DNA of 38,690 bases, taken from NCBI GenBank assembly GCA_019310525.1, contig JAFDEE010000028.1, positions 1-38,690 of the forward strand. The letters run 5' to 3'. The position numbers and the translations under genes were made by a program. This stretch comes from Deltaproteobacteria bacterium (GTDB lineage Bacteria; Desulfobacterota; DSM-4660; Desulfatiglandales; HGW-15). Below the pieces are notes generated by a model that saw only the letters and a list, made by a program, of their open reading frames with translations, ran no database searches and was not told the origin of the DNA. Position 1 is the first letter of the stretch; the number at the start of each line of letters is the position of its first letter. Positions 9,449-18,068 of this stretch are shown piece after piece.

Positions 9449-9919
9449 CTACTTGCAGACATCCACCCATTCGGCCCCGGTAACCGCGTGAAGTTCTTCC
9501 GGTGAAATCTCGATACAGGAGTTGCGGGACCCCGCAGCCGGGTATACCTTGTCAAAGGCCCTAAGGTTTTCGTCCAGGTAGATTTCCATATCTTTCTTCA
9601 ATCCAAAAGGACAGACACCGCCTACGGGATGACCGGTGGCCTCAAGGACCTCGTCGGGGGCCATCATCTTTCCCTTGGCCCGGAACTGCTGCTTGAATTT
9701 TTTGTTGTCTATTCTGGCGTCACCCCTGGTCACGACAAGGATATCACGATCCTTCACCTTGAAAGCGAGGGATTTGGCGATCCGGGCCGGTTCAACGCCC
9801 AAGGCCCGGGCCGCCAGTTCGACGGTTTCTGTGCTTTCATCAAATTCAAGGATTTCATAAGGAAGATGATTATCAATGAAATGCCTCTTAACCTCCTCAA
9901 CGCCCATAAAAACCCCCAT
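9449..9919 (-). CDS. YbaK/EbsC-type aminoacyl-tRNA deacylase
   Basis: This 156-residue single-domain protein of the YbaK/ProRS-INS family removes wrongly attached amino acids from tRNA (Cys-tRNA-Pro or Ala-tRNA-Pro editing in studied members). Family features are ARALGVEPARIAKSLAFKV, the DARIDNKKFKQ segment and the C-terminal GVCPFGL...VYPAAGSRNSCIEISPEEL substrate pocket. Two starts are possible: ATG at 9919 and an in-frame ATG at 9907 preceded by GGGGG; neither has a strong ribosome site. It converges with hsp20 and stands alone upstream. Which mischarged tRNA it edits cannot be told from sequence. Confidence 0.9.
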   Translation of the reverse strand: MGVFMGVEEVKRHFIDNHLPYEILEFDESTETVELAARALGVEPARIAKSLAFKVKDRDILVVTRGDARIDNKKFKQQFRAKGKMMAPDEVLEATGHPVGGVCPFGLKKDMEIYLDENLRAFDKVYPAAGSRNSCIEISPEELHAVTGAEWVDVCK

Positions 9920-10043
9920 TCATGAATACTTGGTCACTGAGTCTTGCACAAACAATATCGAAGTTGTCGACTACTTTCAGAAAAACAAGAAATGAGTAGT
10001 TTGTTCCCCGGACTGAGTTGTAAGATTCAACCAGGGGGCCATC

Positions 10044-11171
10044 CTAGCCGGAATCACCCGCAGGGATGTTCTTGATCTTGGAGAATCCCGGAATCAGGGT
10101 CTGGGTGCTGATCACCCCGGGGAGTTGTCGGATCTGGTTGTGGACAAAATCCCCGATGATCTCGGCGTCCGAGGAGACCAGATCCCTCGTAAGGACGATT
10201 TTTATGAGAAGATCCACATCACCGTGAACGGAGTGGATTTCCTGAACTTCCTCCAGCGAGTAAAGTTTTTCGATGATCCGGTCTTCCTTTTTGGCCGAGA
10301 CGTGCATGAGTACGAAGGCTGTTATTTTGCGAAGCATTTCCGGATATTCCGCTTCCCGCTTCTGGCTCATCTTTTCCCTGAATTCCTCCATGTCTCTGCA
10401 GATAAGCGGATCGATTCCCCTCCCGTACCTCCTCGTACTCATCCTTTCCCATTGATGGGAGGAGATGTAGGTGTAGAGATCGGCGAGAGTACGATTGGGA
10501 AAGGACTCCAGCAGTCGTCCCCTCTGAATGATGGCTGTGAGAGGCCTGTAAATCGTTTTGTACCAGTCCTCCGCTGCGGTTTCAAGGGATACCGGCGTCT
10601 TCCCTCCACTCTCCTGTTCGAGGTGCTGACGGTGCCTTGATATTTGTTGAAGGAGATAGGGGTATTTCCCGATCTCGGTCAAGTCTATCTTGTCGGAGAG
10701 TCCAGTTTGGGCCTTGAAGTCTGCCCTTTCCCGATACAGGATTCCCTCCAGGGTATCCTTTGATGGGATGAATTCCACGATATGGGCATGGATTTGGGAA
10801 TACCCCAATTCTTTGGCAGCGGCTACCCTGTGATTCCCGTCGAGAACGTAGTACTCATCCTTGATTTGATATAATTGAACAGGAGGTAGGGGCTTCCCCT
10901 CCTTCATGGTCTTTTTGATGAGTTCGAGCCTCTCCTGAGGAAGGTGATCCTTGAGCCTGAACTTGCTGTCGAAATCATGGTAGCGGCCCACACTTCCAAC
11001 GATCCGCTCCAGGGGGACTAGCCGGACCCCAAGATCCATGGCATCAAAGGCTGCTTCTTTTTCCTGGTCTTCCTTGAAAGACTTAACTTCGGATTTTGCG
11101 CGGCGCCTATGATCCTGGCCGGTCTTTCCCAGCCATCCGCTTATCATTGATTTCCAGGATGGTGTAACCAT
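10044..11171 (-). CDS. ParB-like nuclease-fold protein fused to a C-terminal AsnC/Lrp-type (RAM) domain
   Basis: This protein of up to 375 residues has two recognisable parts. At about residues 50-135 is a ParB/sulfiredoxin-like fold with the hallmark VLDGNHRVAAAKELGY. At about 285-365 is a sequence like the ligand-binding domain of Lrp/AsnC regulators (ITAFVLMHVSAKKEDRIIEKL...VDLLIKIVL...QLPGVISTQTLI). The middle, about 150 residues, is helical and unassigned. There is no helix-turn-helix like a true Lrp and no chromosome-partition context. The reading frame overlaps the upstream phosphoesterase gene by 65 bp if ATG 11171 is used. The internal ATG at 11039 (MDLGVRLVPLERIVGS) better matches where the conserved domain begins, but has no clear ribosome site. 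A regulatory role sensing a small molecule is an inference. Confidence 0.75.
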   Translation of the reverse strand: MVTPSWKSMISGWLGKTGQDHRRRAKSEVKSFKEDQEKEAAFDAMDLGVRLVPLERIVGSVGRYHDFDSKFRLKDHLPQERLELIKKTMKEGKPLPPVQLYQIKDEYYVLDGNHRVAAAKELGYSQIHAHIVEFIPSKDTLEGILYRERADFKAQTGLSDKIDLTEIGKYPYLLQQISRHRQHLEQESGGKTPVSLETAAEDWYKTIYRPLTAIIQRGRLLESFPNRTLADLYTYISSHQWERMSTRRYGRGIDPLICRDMEEFREKMSQKREAEYPEMLRKITAFVLMHVSAKKEDRIIEKLYSLEEVQEIHSVHGDVDLLIKIVLTRDLVSSDAEIIGDFVHNQIRQLPGVISTQTLIPGFSKIKNIPAGDSG

Positions 11172-11736
11172 AGCTGTTCACCACTTGGGTATTTCCTATC
11201 AGAGTCATGCGCTCGGAAGGATCGTTGAAAAAGGAATGGATATGTCCGTGAACGAAATATGCCGGTGAATATTTGTCGATAAGCCACCGGAACACCCTGA
11301 AGCCCTTGTGGCATGGATCCTCTTCATCGTGGACGAAGCGGGGCGGGGCATGGGTGATGATGACATCGACACCTCCGAGACGTTTGAAGTCGCGACGGAG
11401 GTTTCGAACCTTTTGCCGCATTTGTTCCTCCGTATATTGAAAGGGACCGCCGTTATACCACCGGGAACCTTCGAGGCCAAGAAAATTAAGCCCCCTGAAT
11501 CGAACGACTCGGCCGTCCAGGTTTTCGCAGCCATCAGGCGGTTTTTCCAGGTAGCGGATATCGTGATTGCCACTCACATAATAAAGGGGGACATTGAAGC
11601 CCTTGGCCAGATAGGTCAAGTATTCCGGTGGAAGGTCTCCGCAGGAAAGTATCAGTTCGATCCCGGGAAATTCGTCGATATCCAAACCGTCGTAAAGCCG
11701 GGTTTCTATGCTATCTGAAACACTCAAGATTTTCAT
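11107..11736 (-). CDS. Calcineurin-like metallophosphoesterase
   Basis: The 209-residue protein contains most metal-binding motifs of the binuclear metallophosphatase fold: SD near residue 8, CGD about 33, SGNHD about 58, ITHAPP about 130 and VHGHIH about 165. The first motif is unusual: the Asp-x-His that normally begins the fold reads D-S-I, so one metal ligand is missing or supplied elsewhere. The ribosome site before the ATG is weak. The downstream ParB/RAM gene starts before this one ends, indicating one transcript. The substrate is unknown; relatives include phosphodiesterases and protein phosphatases. Confidence 0.85.
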   Translation of the reverse strand: MKILSVSDSIETRLYDGLDIDEFPGIELILSCGDLPPEYLTYLAKGFNVPLYYVSGNHDIRYLEKPPDGCENLDGRVVRFRGLNFLGLEGSRWYNGGPFQYTEEQMRQKVRNLRRDFKRLGGVDVIITHAPPRFVHDEEDPCHKGFRVFRWLIDKYSPAYFVHGHIHSFFNDPSERMTLIGNTQVVNSYGYTILEINDKRMAGKDRPGS

Positions 11737-11938
11737 GCTTTTTTATTTCGGCTTTGTTGGTCATCTGCTCACCTTATCTATTCATGGAGATTATACCGAA
11801 GAAAGAGACGAAAGGCAGCATATTTGCTGAGCCTTTCATAAATGGAAACAAGGAAGCAGGCTGTAATGAAAGACAAATCCAGATCGGTTTTTAAAAACGG
11901 CCGCTTGAAATGCTATTGACACATGAAATGGAAGGACA

Positions 11939-11967
11939 TTGACGCAAGGGTTTCTTATCGATATAAT
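11939..11967 (+). promoter_or_regulatory. Strong sigma-70 promoter
   Basis: TTGACG (11939-11944), a 17-base spacer and a perfect TATAAT (11962-11967). It is the best housekeeping promoter seen in the window, and points right into a stretch without a gene for about 380 bp. Confidence 0.75.
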
Positions 11968-12348
11968 TCAATCAAAAGCGTTTTTTCCAACCTCATCAAA
12001 AAAGCTTAGTTCCTGTGTTGTTTCCAGATGGCCCTCAGGGCCCCTACCTTTTGGGACCTCATTATGTTTTTACTATTCCAGCGGATTTATTGGCGATTTA
12101 GGGGTGAATCGTCCTTGGCGGAACATTCGGCCCCTCGGTTTCATGGAAATTGTAGACCTGAGGTGTCGCGGGGGTATGTTTCCCTGGAGCGGTTCGGAGG
12201 AAGGATGAAAGAGAGTGATTCGCTACAGGTGTTCGTCGGTGAATGACGGTGCGTCAACTGAAGGGGTGAACGTTCAACTTTTGCGTGCCTGTCGAGCCGG
12301 CGGATAATTGCTCCGAACAGGGATCACCACAGACCAGGAGGAACAGTC
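11968..12348 (+). other. Long leader or possible small RNA region
   Basis: This is transcribed, if the promoter at 11939 is active, before the gene at 12349. Near its start, AAGCGTTTTTT and AAAAAAGCTT (about 11978-12008) can pair, and GGCCC/GGGCC flank a short loop near 12030. A 13-codon frame (12205-12246), MKESDSLQVFVGE, follows GGAGGAAGG with almost no spacing. No known riboswitch class was recognised, and no clear terminator is present within the stretch. Confidence 0.4.
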
Positions 12349-12711
12349 ATGACGAGACAGATTTCCTTTACAAAGCATGAAAACAGAGTCTTGCCCGGTT
12401 TCAGAGAGATGATGAACAAAGCCGAATCAACGGAGGACTTGAAAAAATTTTTCGTATACAGTGCAAAGGATCTTTTGGAGGGGGTTTTTGAAGGGAGACT
12501 CGATTTCAATTACGAAGACTTCGAACTCACCCTGGACAAGGAACCGTATTATAGATTAAGTGACAGGCTGTTGGCCCAGGACACCTTCAATTCGGTCTGG
12601 AATGATTCGGACCTCCCGCGGGTGATGTCCCGTCTTGCGGAATCCGCCGTCCGTCATATGAGGAGGATGGAGAAAAGGCCCGATAAGTGTGAAACCAAGA
12701 TAAGGGTATAA
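12349..12711 (+). CDS. Small conserved-looking protein of unknown function
   Basis: This 120-residue acidic/basic soluble protein is predicted mostly helical, with no signal peptide, cysteine motif or recognised domain. Codon use and composition match neighbours, and AGGAGG (12336-12341) is well placed before the ATG, so it is very likely translated. Visible features are FREMMNKAESTEDLKKFFVYSAKDLL near the N-terminus and an Arg/Met-rich helix (VRHMRRMEKRP) near the end. It is the first gene after the strong promoter at 11939. The neighbour downstream is convergent. No function is proposed. Confidence 0.75.
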   Translation: MTRQISFTKHENRVLPGFREMMNKAESTEDLKKFFVYSAKDLLEGVFEGRLDFNYEDFELTLDKEPYYRLSDRLLAQDTFNSVWNDSDLPRVMSRLAESAVRHMRRMEKRPDKCETKIRV

Positions 12712-12814
12712 ATAAAGCGACCTGACGCCGCCTCCCCCCCACGGCATTGAAGCGTAGGGAAACACCCCTACCCCCCTATTACAGAGATTGAGAGATGCCG
12801 TGAGGAGGTGGCGA

Positions 12815-13516
12815 TCAGACCGTTCCCAGGCCGGTGGCATCCCCCTTCTTGTAAAGACTGTAATATTTTATCACTTTATCGATGTAGGACCTTGTCGCCC
12901 TGTAAGGGGGAATCCCATTGTACCGCCGGACCTTGGTGATCCCGGCGTTATAGGCTGCAAGCACCATCCTCAAGTCTCCTTCGAAATAATCAAGGAGATC
13001 CTTGAGGTACTTCACCCCGCCGTTGATATTGTGCTCCGGGTTGAAGCAGTCTTTTACTCCAAGGGCCTTGGCGGTCCCGGGCATCAACTGCATCAGACCC
13101 CGCGCGCCGCGTTTCGAAACAGCCCGGGGGTTTCCCCCTGATTCCGCCATGATAACAGCCTTGATCAAGGCGGGATCCACCCCATATCGCTCCGCCGCCG
13201 CCTCGATGAGCTTGTTGAATCTTTTGTAAGGCTCACTGAACCTTAAGGGCTGTGCGGCCTTGGTAGCGGATCGGAGTTCCTGTCGGAGCGCCGTGTCGGC
13301 CGGTAAGAGTCCGGAATCATCACCAGTGGTGGAGTTGGAAGTATCAGCCGATATGGTTTCCGATGGGGCGGTGAAATGGGGAAGTGTGGGTAGGGCGAAA
13401 ATTAACAGCAACCACAAAACAAAGGTCCATTGGGCGGCATCCACCCATGAGATTTTTTGCATGGATTTCATGAAAAACGTTCCACATTCCATTTCTTGAT
13501 ATATTCCTGCACGCAT
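12815..13516 (-). CDS. Lytic transglycosylase (SLT domain), membrane anchored or secreted
   Basis: This protein of up to 233 residues cleaves peptidoglycan glycan strands. The C-terminal 120 residues form a type I SLT domain: IKAVIMAESGGNP with the catalytic Glu, GARGLMQLMPGTAKALG, NINGGVKYLKDLL and MVLAAYNAG. A hydrophobic segment, WTFVLWLLLIFALPTL (about residues 30-45), is an uncleaved anchor or signal peptide, so the domain lies outside the cytoplasm. Starts at 13516, 13492 and 13471 are all in frame and none has a strong ribosome site; the last gives the most normal signal sequence length. A spacer of about 50 residues rich in Ser/Thr separates anchor and catalytic domain. No secretion or phage genes are adjacent, so it is probably a housekeeping enzyme. 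Confidence 0.92.
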   Translation of the reverse strand: MRAGIYQEMECGTFFMKSMQKISWVDAAQWTFVLWLLLIFALPTLPHFTAPSETISADTSNSTTGDDSGLLPADTALRQELRSATKAAQPLRFSEPYKRFNKLIEAAAERYGVDPALIKAVIMAESGGNPRAVSKRGARGLMQLMPGTAKALGVKDCFNPEHNINGGVKYLKDLLDYFEGDLRMVLAAYNAGITKVRRYNGIPPYRATRSYIDKVIKYYSLYKKGDATGLGTV

Positions 13517-13548
13517 GATTTTTTTCGAATATTCGGAAGACTCTGGAT

Positions 13549-13911
13549 TTACTTGGATCTGTTACAATCACCGTTTCCTTCCCCTAACTTATTGCAAAGG
13601 GTGCTTAAATCCTGGAGGGCCGGTTGCCAGTTCCGGTAAAAGTGATCCCAGAAGAAAGTTTGGGCGAGGACAAAGCGATTGTATTGAGACCCCGCATGCC
13701 TCATTCTTTTATCCCAGGCCTCCTGAATTTCCTCTAGCCTTTCCTTTCTAGCAGGATCTTCAATGCTTTGCAAGAAGCTATTGATCATTCTCTTTCTTTC
13801 CCGCTCGAAGGCAAGCCTGTCTTCGTGGAATAAGCGATGAAGCCGGGCATGTCTTTCGAGGGCAGCCTCCCGGATTTTCTCCCTCTCTTTTTCCCAGTCG
13901 ATGGTTTCCAT
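13549..13911 (-). CDS. Small helical protein of unknown function
   Basis: This 120-residue, highly charged protein has heptad-like spacing in the first 70 residues (EKEREKIREAALERHARLHRL), suggesting a coiled coil. There is no signal peptide or membrane helix. An aromatic patch (TFFWDHFYRNW) follows at about residues 85-96. AGGA lies eight bases before the ATG. It ends 32 bp before the transglycosylase gene on the same strand, so the two are probably cotranscribed. The family is not recognised. Confidence 0.72.
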   Translation of the reverse strand: METIDWEKEREKIREAALERHARLHRLFHEDRLAFERERKRMINSFLQSIEDPARKERLEEIQEAWDKRMRHAGSQYNRFVLAQTFFWDHFYRNWQPALQDLSTLCNKLGEGNGDCNRSK

Positions 13912-14331
13912 AGTGTCTTCCTGTAATGAAAGAATCGTACCAATGGGTTTGAGCTATTTTTAATGTAATGCTAATGAGTTATAATAACTCAGGCCATATA
14001 TTGATCTAGGGGTGGAAATTTTTTCCCTTTTTTTGTGTACTGAAGTATCCATTATTGGAAAGATATTACACATAATGATCCGAAAGATCGGCCGTAAAGC
14101 CCGGGGAATCTCCCTGCAAATGAATTTCAGGGCCCTTGCATGCAGGCCTTGGTTTGAACTGGCGGTTTGGGCCTGGGTTGAAAATGCCAGGAGGAATGTG
14201 AGGAACTCAGATCTGGGGAGAAGGGGCCTTCTTTAACACCCCCACCGACAAAGATCGCTGAGAACGCGAAACAATCATCGGTACTTGAAATGCCTATTCA
14301 ATGAGATTACCTTGGTATCGCATCGAAAGAC
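13912..14331. other. Divergent intergenic region
   Basis: This 420-bp stretch separates the leftward transglycosylase unit from the rightward DUF6178 gene. GAGTTAT-A-ATAACTC (13976-13990) is a perfect 7-bp inverted repeat in an AT-rich tract and could be an operator or a leftward -10 region. A 74-codon open frame at 14012-14236 has no ribosome site or family similarity and is not called. No clear promoter for the rightward gene was found. Confidence 0.4.
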
Positions 14332-16125
14332 GTGTACGTGGATACCAAGGAGTTTGCCCCGAAGGGTTATCCTGAAAGGTCTCCCGGCATGAACAGGGGC
14401 GGATCAGGGAGAGGCAACTTGGAAAAAAAAGAAGACAAACCGATAGTCCGGGACCTCCGGAGCCTTCAAAGAGAACTCAGAAACCTTTCCGGTAGAGATA
14501 TCATGGCCCGGATTCTCGACCATGAAAACCCCATGGAGCTGGTGCGGGGACTGCCTTCAGAGGATTTCTACTGGATGATCAAGAAGGTGGGGGAGGAGGA
14601 TTGCCTTCCCCTCTTGCAATTGGCCTCCGATGAGCAATGGCAATATGTTTTAGACCTGGAAATATGGATCAAGGATCGGTTGGATATCAAAACGACCTCC
14701 CAATGGCTGAAACGGCTCCAGGAAGCGGATTGCAGGCGTCTCGTAAGGTGGTTGACGAGTGAAGGAGAGTTCCTGGCCTTCACCTATTTTTTTCGGACCC
14801 TGGATGTCATCATCGCAGGGGACAAAGACGAGGTGTACGATATCCCTGAGGGATATTTCACCCTGGATGGTGAGATTTATCAGAGGGTCCGTCTTCAGGA
14901 GTTTCGGGACAGCCTTGAGACGATTCTGCGGACCCTGGCCGCCACTGACCTTGAGCGGTACCAGGCCCTTCTCATTGGTCTTTCCGGGGTGCTCCCCGCC
15001 GAGACCGAGGAGGAAATGTACCGGAGGAGGAATGTCCGTCTGGCCGAGCATGGTTTTCTTCCTTACGAGGAGGCGGTTTCCCTTTACGCCCCCCTGGAGC
15101 CTGAAAGGCTTGTACCCGAGTCCTCCCAAGCACACCCGGAGGTGCCGGAGCCGGAAGAGGAGGTCGGGGCCCTGGTACCCCTCTCCCCGTTCCAGCATGC
15201 TGGTGGGGAGAACATCTTTCTCACCGCGGCGGGAGGGGTGCAGGATCCCGTCTTCCTGGATCGACTCACCCTTGAATTCGCCGGACTCTGCAACCAGCTT
15301 GTCTCGGCCGACAGTCTCCTTGTCCGGGACATTGACGTCCTGGTGAAAACCTGCAGGAAGGCGGCAGGATACGTGAATTTGGCCCTCGAAAAGCTTTGCG
15401 GGAAAGATCTGCGTAAGGCTCGGGAAGTGTTGAAGAACCATTCCCTGGTTGCTCTTTTCAGGGTCGGATTCGGCCTTGCCCTGAAACTGAAGTGGGAGGC
15501 CGAGCGATGGTTCAAGGGAAGCTGGTTCATAAGGCAGGACCTTGATCTCCCATTTTGGGGAGAACCTTGGTCCGGGATTCTCAAGGGACTGCTGGCGAGA
15601 AGGCCCGAATATTATACCGTGGACGGCGGGGAAGAGGAATACAGGGGTTTTGAATGGTTGTCGGAGCTGGGTGAATCCATGGCGGCCCTTCGGCACATGA
15701 TGGTCCTGGACGGCCTCCTGGAACGATTATCAGAACGCCACCCCATAGAGGGGTACATCTTGAAGAGTCCGGAATTCACCTTTCATCCCCTCCTTTTCAA
15801 TTTATGGGGACGGAGCATCCTGGGGCTTACCCCTTCCTTTGCGGGGATGACCTTGAAGCAGGTCAAGGCCCTTTTTGGCGAGTTGAGGGATTCAAAGGCC
15901 GCTCCTCCTTACACCATGGAGGAGGGGGGAAAACGTTTCATTGAGTACTTCATGGCCTATGCCACGGATTCGCCCCCTGATGTGCGCCTGCTTCTAAGAG
16001 AAGCCCTGGCATGGGTTTGGAAGGAATTTCAGGAAGAATACGCCTGGGTTTCTCTGGGGGACCTGGATGGAAGATTCCTGCGCCATATCAAAGTGGTCCC
16101 GGAGAGTGAGCGGGTGAAAGAATAG
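14332..16125 (+). CDS. DUF6178 family protein
   Basis: This protein of up to 597 residues has the recognisable pattern of DUF6178, known mainly from anaerobic Desulfobacterota and with no established function. Characteristic parts are ILDHENPMELVRGLPSEDFYWMIKKVGEEDCLPLLQLASDEQW (about residues 62-104), DRLDIKTTSQWL, and a C-terminal domain with FTFHPLLFNLWGRSILG. It is soluble and mostly helical, with a Pro/Glu-rich hinge near residues 265-290. The start is uncertain: GTG at 14332 gives the full length, while ATG 14389 has AAAGG nine bases upstream and removes a low-complexity leader. It is monocistronic. The family name is from memory of sequence patterns, and the function is unknown. Confidence 0.8.
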   Translation: MYVDTKEFAPKGYPERSPGMNRGGSGRGNLEKKEDKPIVRDLRSLQRELRNLSGRDIMARILDHENPMELVRGLPSEDFYWMIKKVGEEDCLPLLQLASDEQWQYVLDLEIWIKDRLDIKTTSQWLKRLQEADCRRLVRWLTSEGEFLAFTYFFRTLDVIIAGDKDEVYDIPEGYFTLDGEIYQRVRLQEFRDSLETILRTLAATDLERYQALLIGLSGVLPAETEEEMYRRRNVRLAEHGFLPYEEAVSLYAPLEPERLVPESSQAHPEVPEPEEEVGALVPLSPFQHAGGENIFLTAAGGVQDPVFLDRLTLEFAGLCNQLVSADSLLVRDIDVLVKTCRKAAGYVNLALEKLCGKDLRKAREVLKNHSLVALFRVGFGLALKLKWEAERWFKGSWFIRQDLDLPFWGEPWSGILKGLLARRPEYYTVDGGEEEYRGFEWLSELGESMAALRHMMVLDGLLERLSERHPIEGYILKSPEFTFHPLLFNLWGRSILGLTPSFAGMTLKQVKALFGELRDSKAAPPYTMEEGGKRFIEYFMAYATDSPPDVRLLLREALAWVWKEFQEEYAWVSLGDLDGRFLRHIKVVPESERVKE

Positions 16126-16157
16126 CACCTTTCCAGGTTCGTTTTCCAGAAAGGCTT

Positions 16158-16199
16158 AAAACCATCCTGTTGGAGGGATGGGCGGGCATACCCCCGCCC
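16158..16199 (-). terminator. Terminator of the inositol-phosphate synthase gene, with adjoining GC hairpin
   Basis: Read leftward, CCATCC and GGATGG pair around an 8-base loop and are followed by TTTT (16158-16181). Immediately beside it GGGCGGG (16180-16186) and CCCGCCC (16193-16199) form a second stem that may also serve the rightward gene. Confidence 0.6.
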
Positions 16200-16225
16200 C
16201 TGATCAGAAAAGGGCACCTTTAGAA

Positions 16226-17332
16226 TCAATCCCGGCGCTTGCCAGCGATGAATTCCTCGGTCATGCGGTAAGCCTCCGAATCGGTGAATTGCCGGGGAGG
16301 GTGTTTCATGAAAAAGGCGGACGGAGAGTAAAGGACCCCTCCGGTGCCGCGGTCAAGGGCGAGCTTACAGCAGCGGATGGCGTCAATGACGACGCCGCCG
16401 GAGTTCGGGGAGTCTTCCACGGAAAGTCTCAGTTCAAGATCCATGGGGATATCGCCGAACAGTTTCCCTTCCATCCGGATGAAACAGACCTTGTTGTCCT
16501 TTTGCCATGCGACCCAGTCGCTGGGGCCGATATGGATGTTTTCATCCTGGAGCCTGTCTTCTCCCAGTTGAGATTGCACGGCCTCTGTTTTGGATTTCCG
16601 CTTGTTCAAAAGCCGGCTACGGTCGAGCATATTCAGAAAATCGGTGTTTCCCCCGGTATTCAACTGGTAGGTTCGTTCCAATTTGACGCCCCGGTTTCTG
16701 AAAAGATTGGCAAGCACCCTGTGCACGATGGTAGCCCCTACCTGAGATTTCACGTCATCGCCGATAATAGGGAGGTTCCTTTCGCGGAACCGGTTTCCCC
16801 ATTCCGGATCGCTGGCGATGAAGACGGGCATGCAGTTGACAAAGCCCAGGCCGGCCTTTAAAGCACATTCCGCGTAAAAGCGGACCGCCCGTTCGGATCC
16901 CACAGGGAGATAATTGAGTAAAATTTCAGCCTTGGACGCCTTCAATTCCTCAACGATCTCTTCTTCTCCGGGTTCCTTTTGTTCCGAAGGGAGAAACGTG
17001 TACTTTTCGTCGTATCCCTTCATGTGTTCAGCGACCCCATCCAGGATTCTTCCCATATTTACCACGACTCCTGTTTCCTGGATGTCCGGGCAAATGGGTT
17101 TGGTGCAATTGGGAGGCTGAAAGATGGCCTTTGCAAGGTCCTGACCCACCTTTCTCTTGTCGATGTCAAAGGCTGCCACTACATCAATATCGCCGGGCCT
17201 GTATCCCCCGATGTCCCAGTGCATGAACCCGATCGCTTCCTTTTCGCTCCTGTTCCTGTAATAAGCGATGCCTTGGATGAGGGCACTGGCACAGTTGCCG
17301 ATACCGACAACGGCAATTTTGATCCTCTCCAT
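16226..17332 (-). CDS. ino1: Inositol-3-phosphate synthase
   Basis: This 368-residue NAD-dependent enzyme converts glucose 6-phosphate to myo-inositol 3-phosphate, the first step to inositol lipids or inositol-based solutes. The Rossmann motif VVGIGNCAS starts the protein. Further family signatures are LLNYLPVGSERA, the GDDVKSQVGAT segment with active-site Lys, QLNTGGNTDFLNM and SPNSGGVVIDAIRCCK. It matches the short archaeal/actinobacterial class rather than the long eukaryotic one. ATG 17332 is chosen because AAGGAGGA (17341-17349) precedes it; an ATG seven codons earlier overlaps that site. It stands alone, so the downstream inositol product cannot be inferred from context. Confidence 0.95.
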   Translation of the reverse strand: MERIKIAVVGIGNCASALIQGIAYYRNRSEKEAIGFMHWDIGGYRPGDIDVVAAFDIDKRKVGQDLAKAIFQPPNCTKPICPDIQETGVVVNMGRILDGVAEHMKGYDEKYTFLPSEQKEPGEEEIVEELKASKAEILLNYLPVGSERAVRFYAECALKAGLGFVNCMPVFIASDPEWGNRFRERNLPIIGDDVKSQVGATIVHRVLANLFRNRGVKLERTYQLNTGGNTDFLNMLDRSRLLNKRKSKTEAVQSQLGEDRLQDENIHIGPSDWVAWQKDNKVCFIRMEGKLFGDIPMDLELRLSVEDSPNSGGVVIDAIRCCKLALDRGTGGVLYSPSAFFMKHPPRQFTDSEAYRMTEEFIAGKRRD

Positions 17333-17353
17333 CAAAAGACTCCTCCTTTCCAT

Positions 17354-18068
17354 TCATTCACAACCCTATCCGGAAAACGATACGCTTAACAGAAAGATCA
17401 ATCCAATCGGAAGTTTTTAAGCACCCCATGCCGAATTGGCATTAAGATTTAGACACGATATTTCATGGGAAGGTTGGTTTATTGGAATTGCATACCGTGG
17501 CCCTCCACGTCCAAGGATCAGTTTTAACAGCACCCAAGCGGGTTCGCTTCGACGAAGAAATCGCGGCAACGGTCCTGGGATCCTGGGAAATCGTCCCTCT
17601 TGGCCGTTATGGGATGGCTGACCATCCAGGGGAGTGCCCAAAGCAGGGCTGCCGCGATTGTTTCTCCGGTCGATTTTGCGGTCATAGGACCGGGATTCTC
17701 CCTTGAAGGCGCATGGCCGGAATAGCTTCTCGGGGCGGCCTCTTGGCGAGGATTTCAAGAAGGCCTTCCCCCGGAGAAGGCCGCTCAACAAGTGGTGTCT
17801 GAACTGAAAGTTCAAAATTAGTAATATGTTGTAGGTTTTGTCAAGGTTCTTTCTGGCAACGAAACCCTGACGAACCTCTTTGTGACTCATTTTGATGTAT
17901 TCCACCATGAGCCTTACTTCCTTGGAGGGGATATATTCCCTTTGTCACACAAGTCTCTCCAGAGAATTGCCAATAAGGCTCCGATGGACTAAGATAACTT
18001 TTTTTTGGCAATGGGAATGTTCGGGCTTTTGGGCCCCGGGTAAAATAAAGGGAAAGGACAAGGAAAGA
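17354..18068. other. Long stretch without a confident gene
   Basis: About 715 bp separate the divergent inositol synthase and tatD genes. Open frames on both strands (for example 17417-17908 leftward and 17482-17706 rightward) lack ribosome sites and recognisable motifs. The first half is partly coding-like in composition (frame 17482-17706, VALHVQGSVLTAPKRVRF) and could be a decayed gene. Around 17745-17800 GC-rich segments can form stems (GAAGGCC/GGCCTTC types). The last 150 bp must contain the tatD promoter. Nothing here can be named. Confidence 0.4.

Noticed and set aside
14650-15696. Long antisense open frame (about 350 codons) inside the DUF6178 gene
   Set aside because: It is a mirror of GC-rich coding sequence, with no ribosome site and no family motif. 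Similar antisense frames in groL, dppD/dppF-type and flavoprotein genes were dismissed for the same reason.
17417-17908. Leftward 163-codon open frame in the ino1-tatD gap
   Set aside because: Basic, low-complexity translation, no ribosome site and no motif; kept only as part of the unexplained gap.
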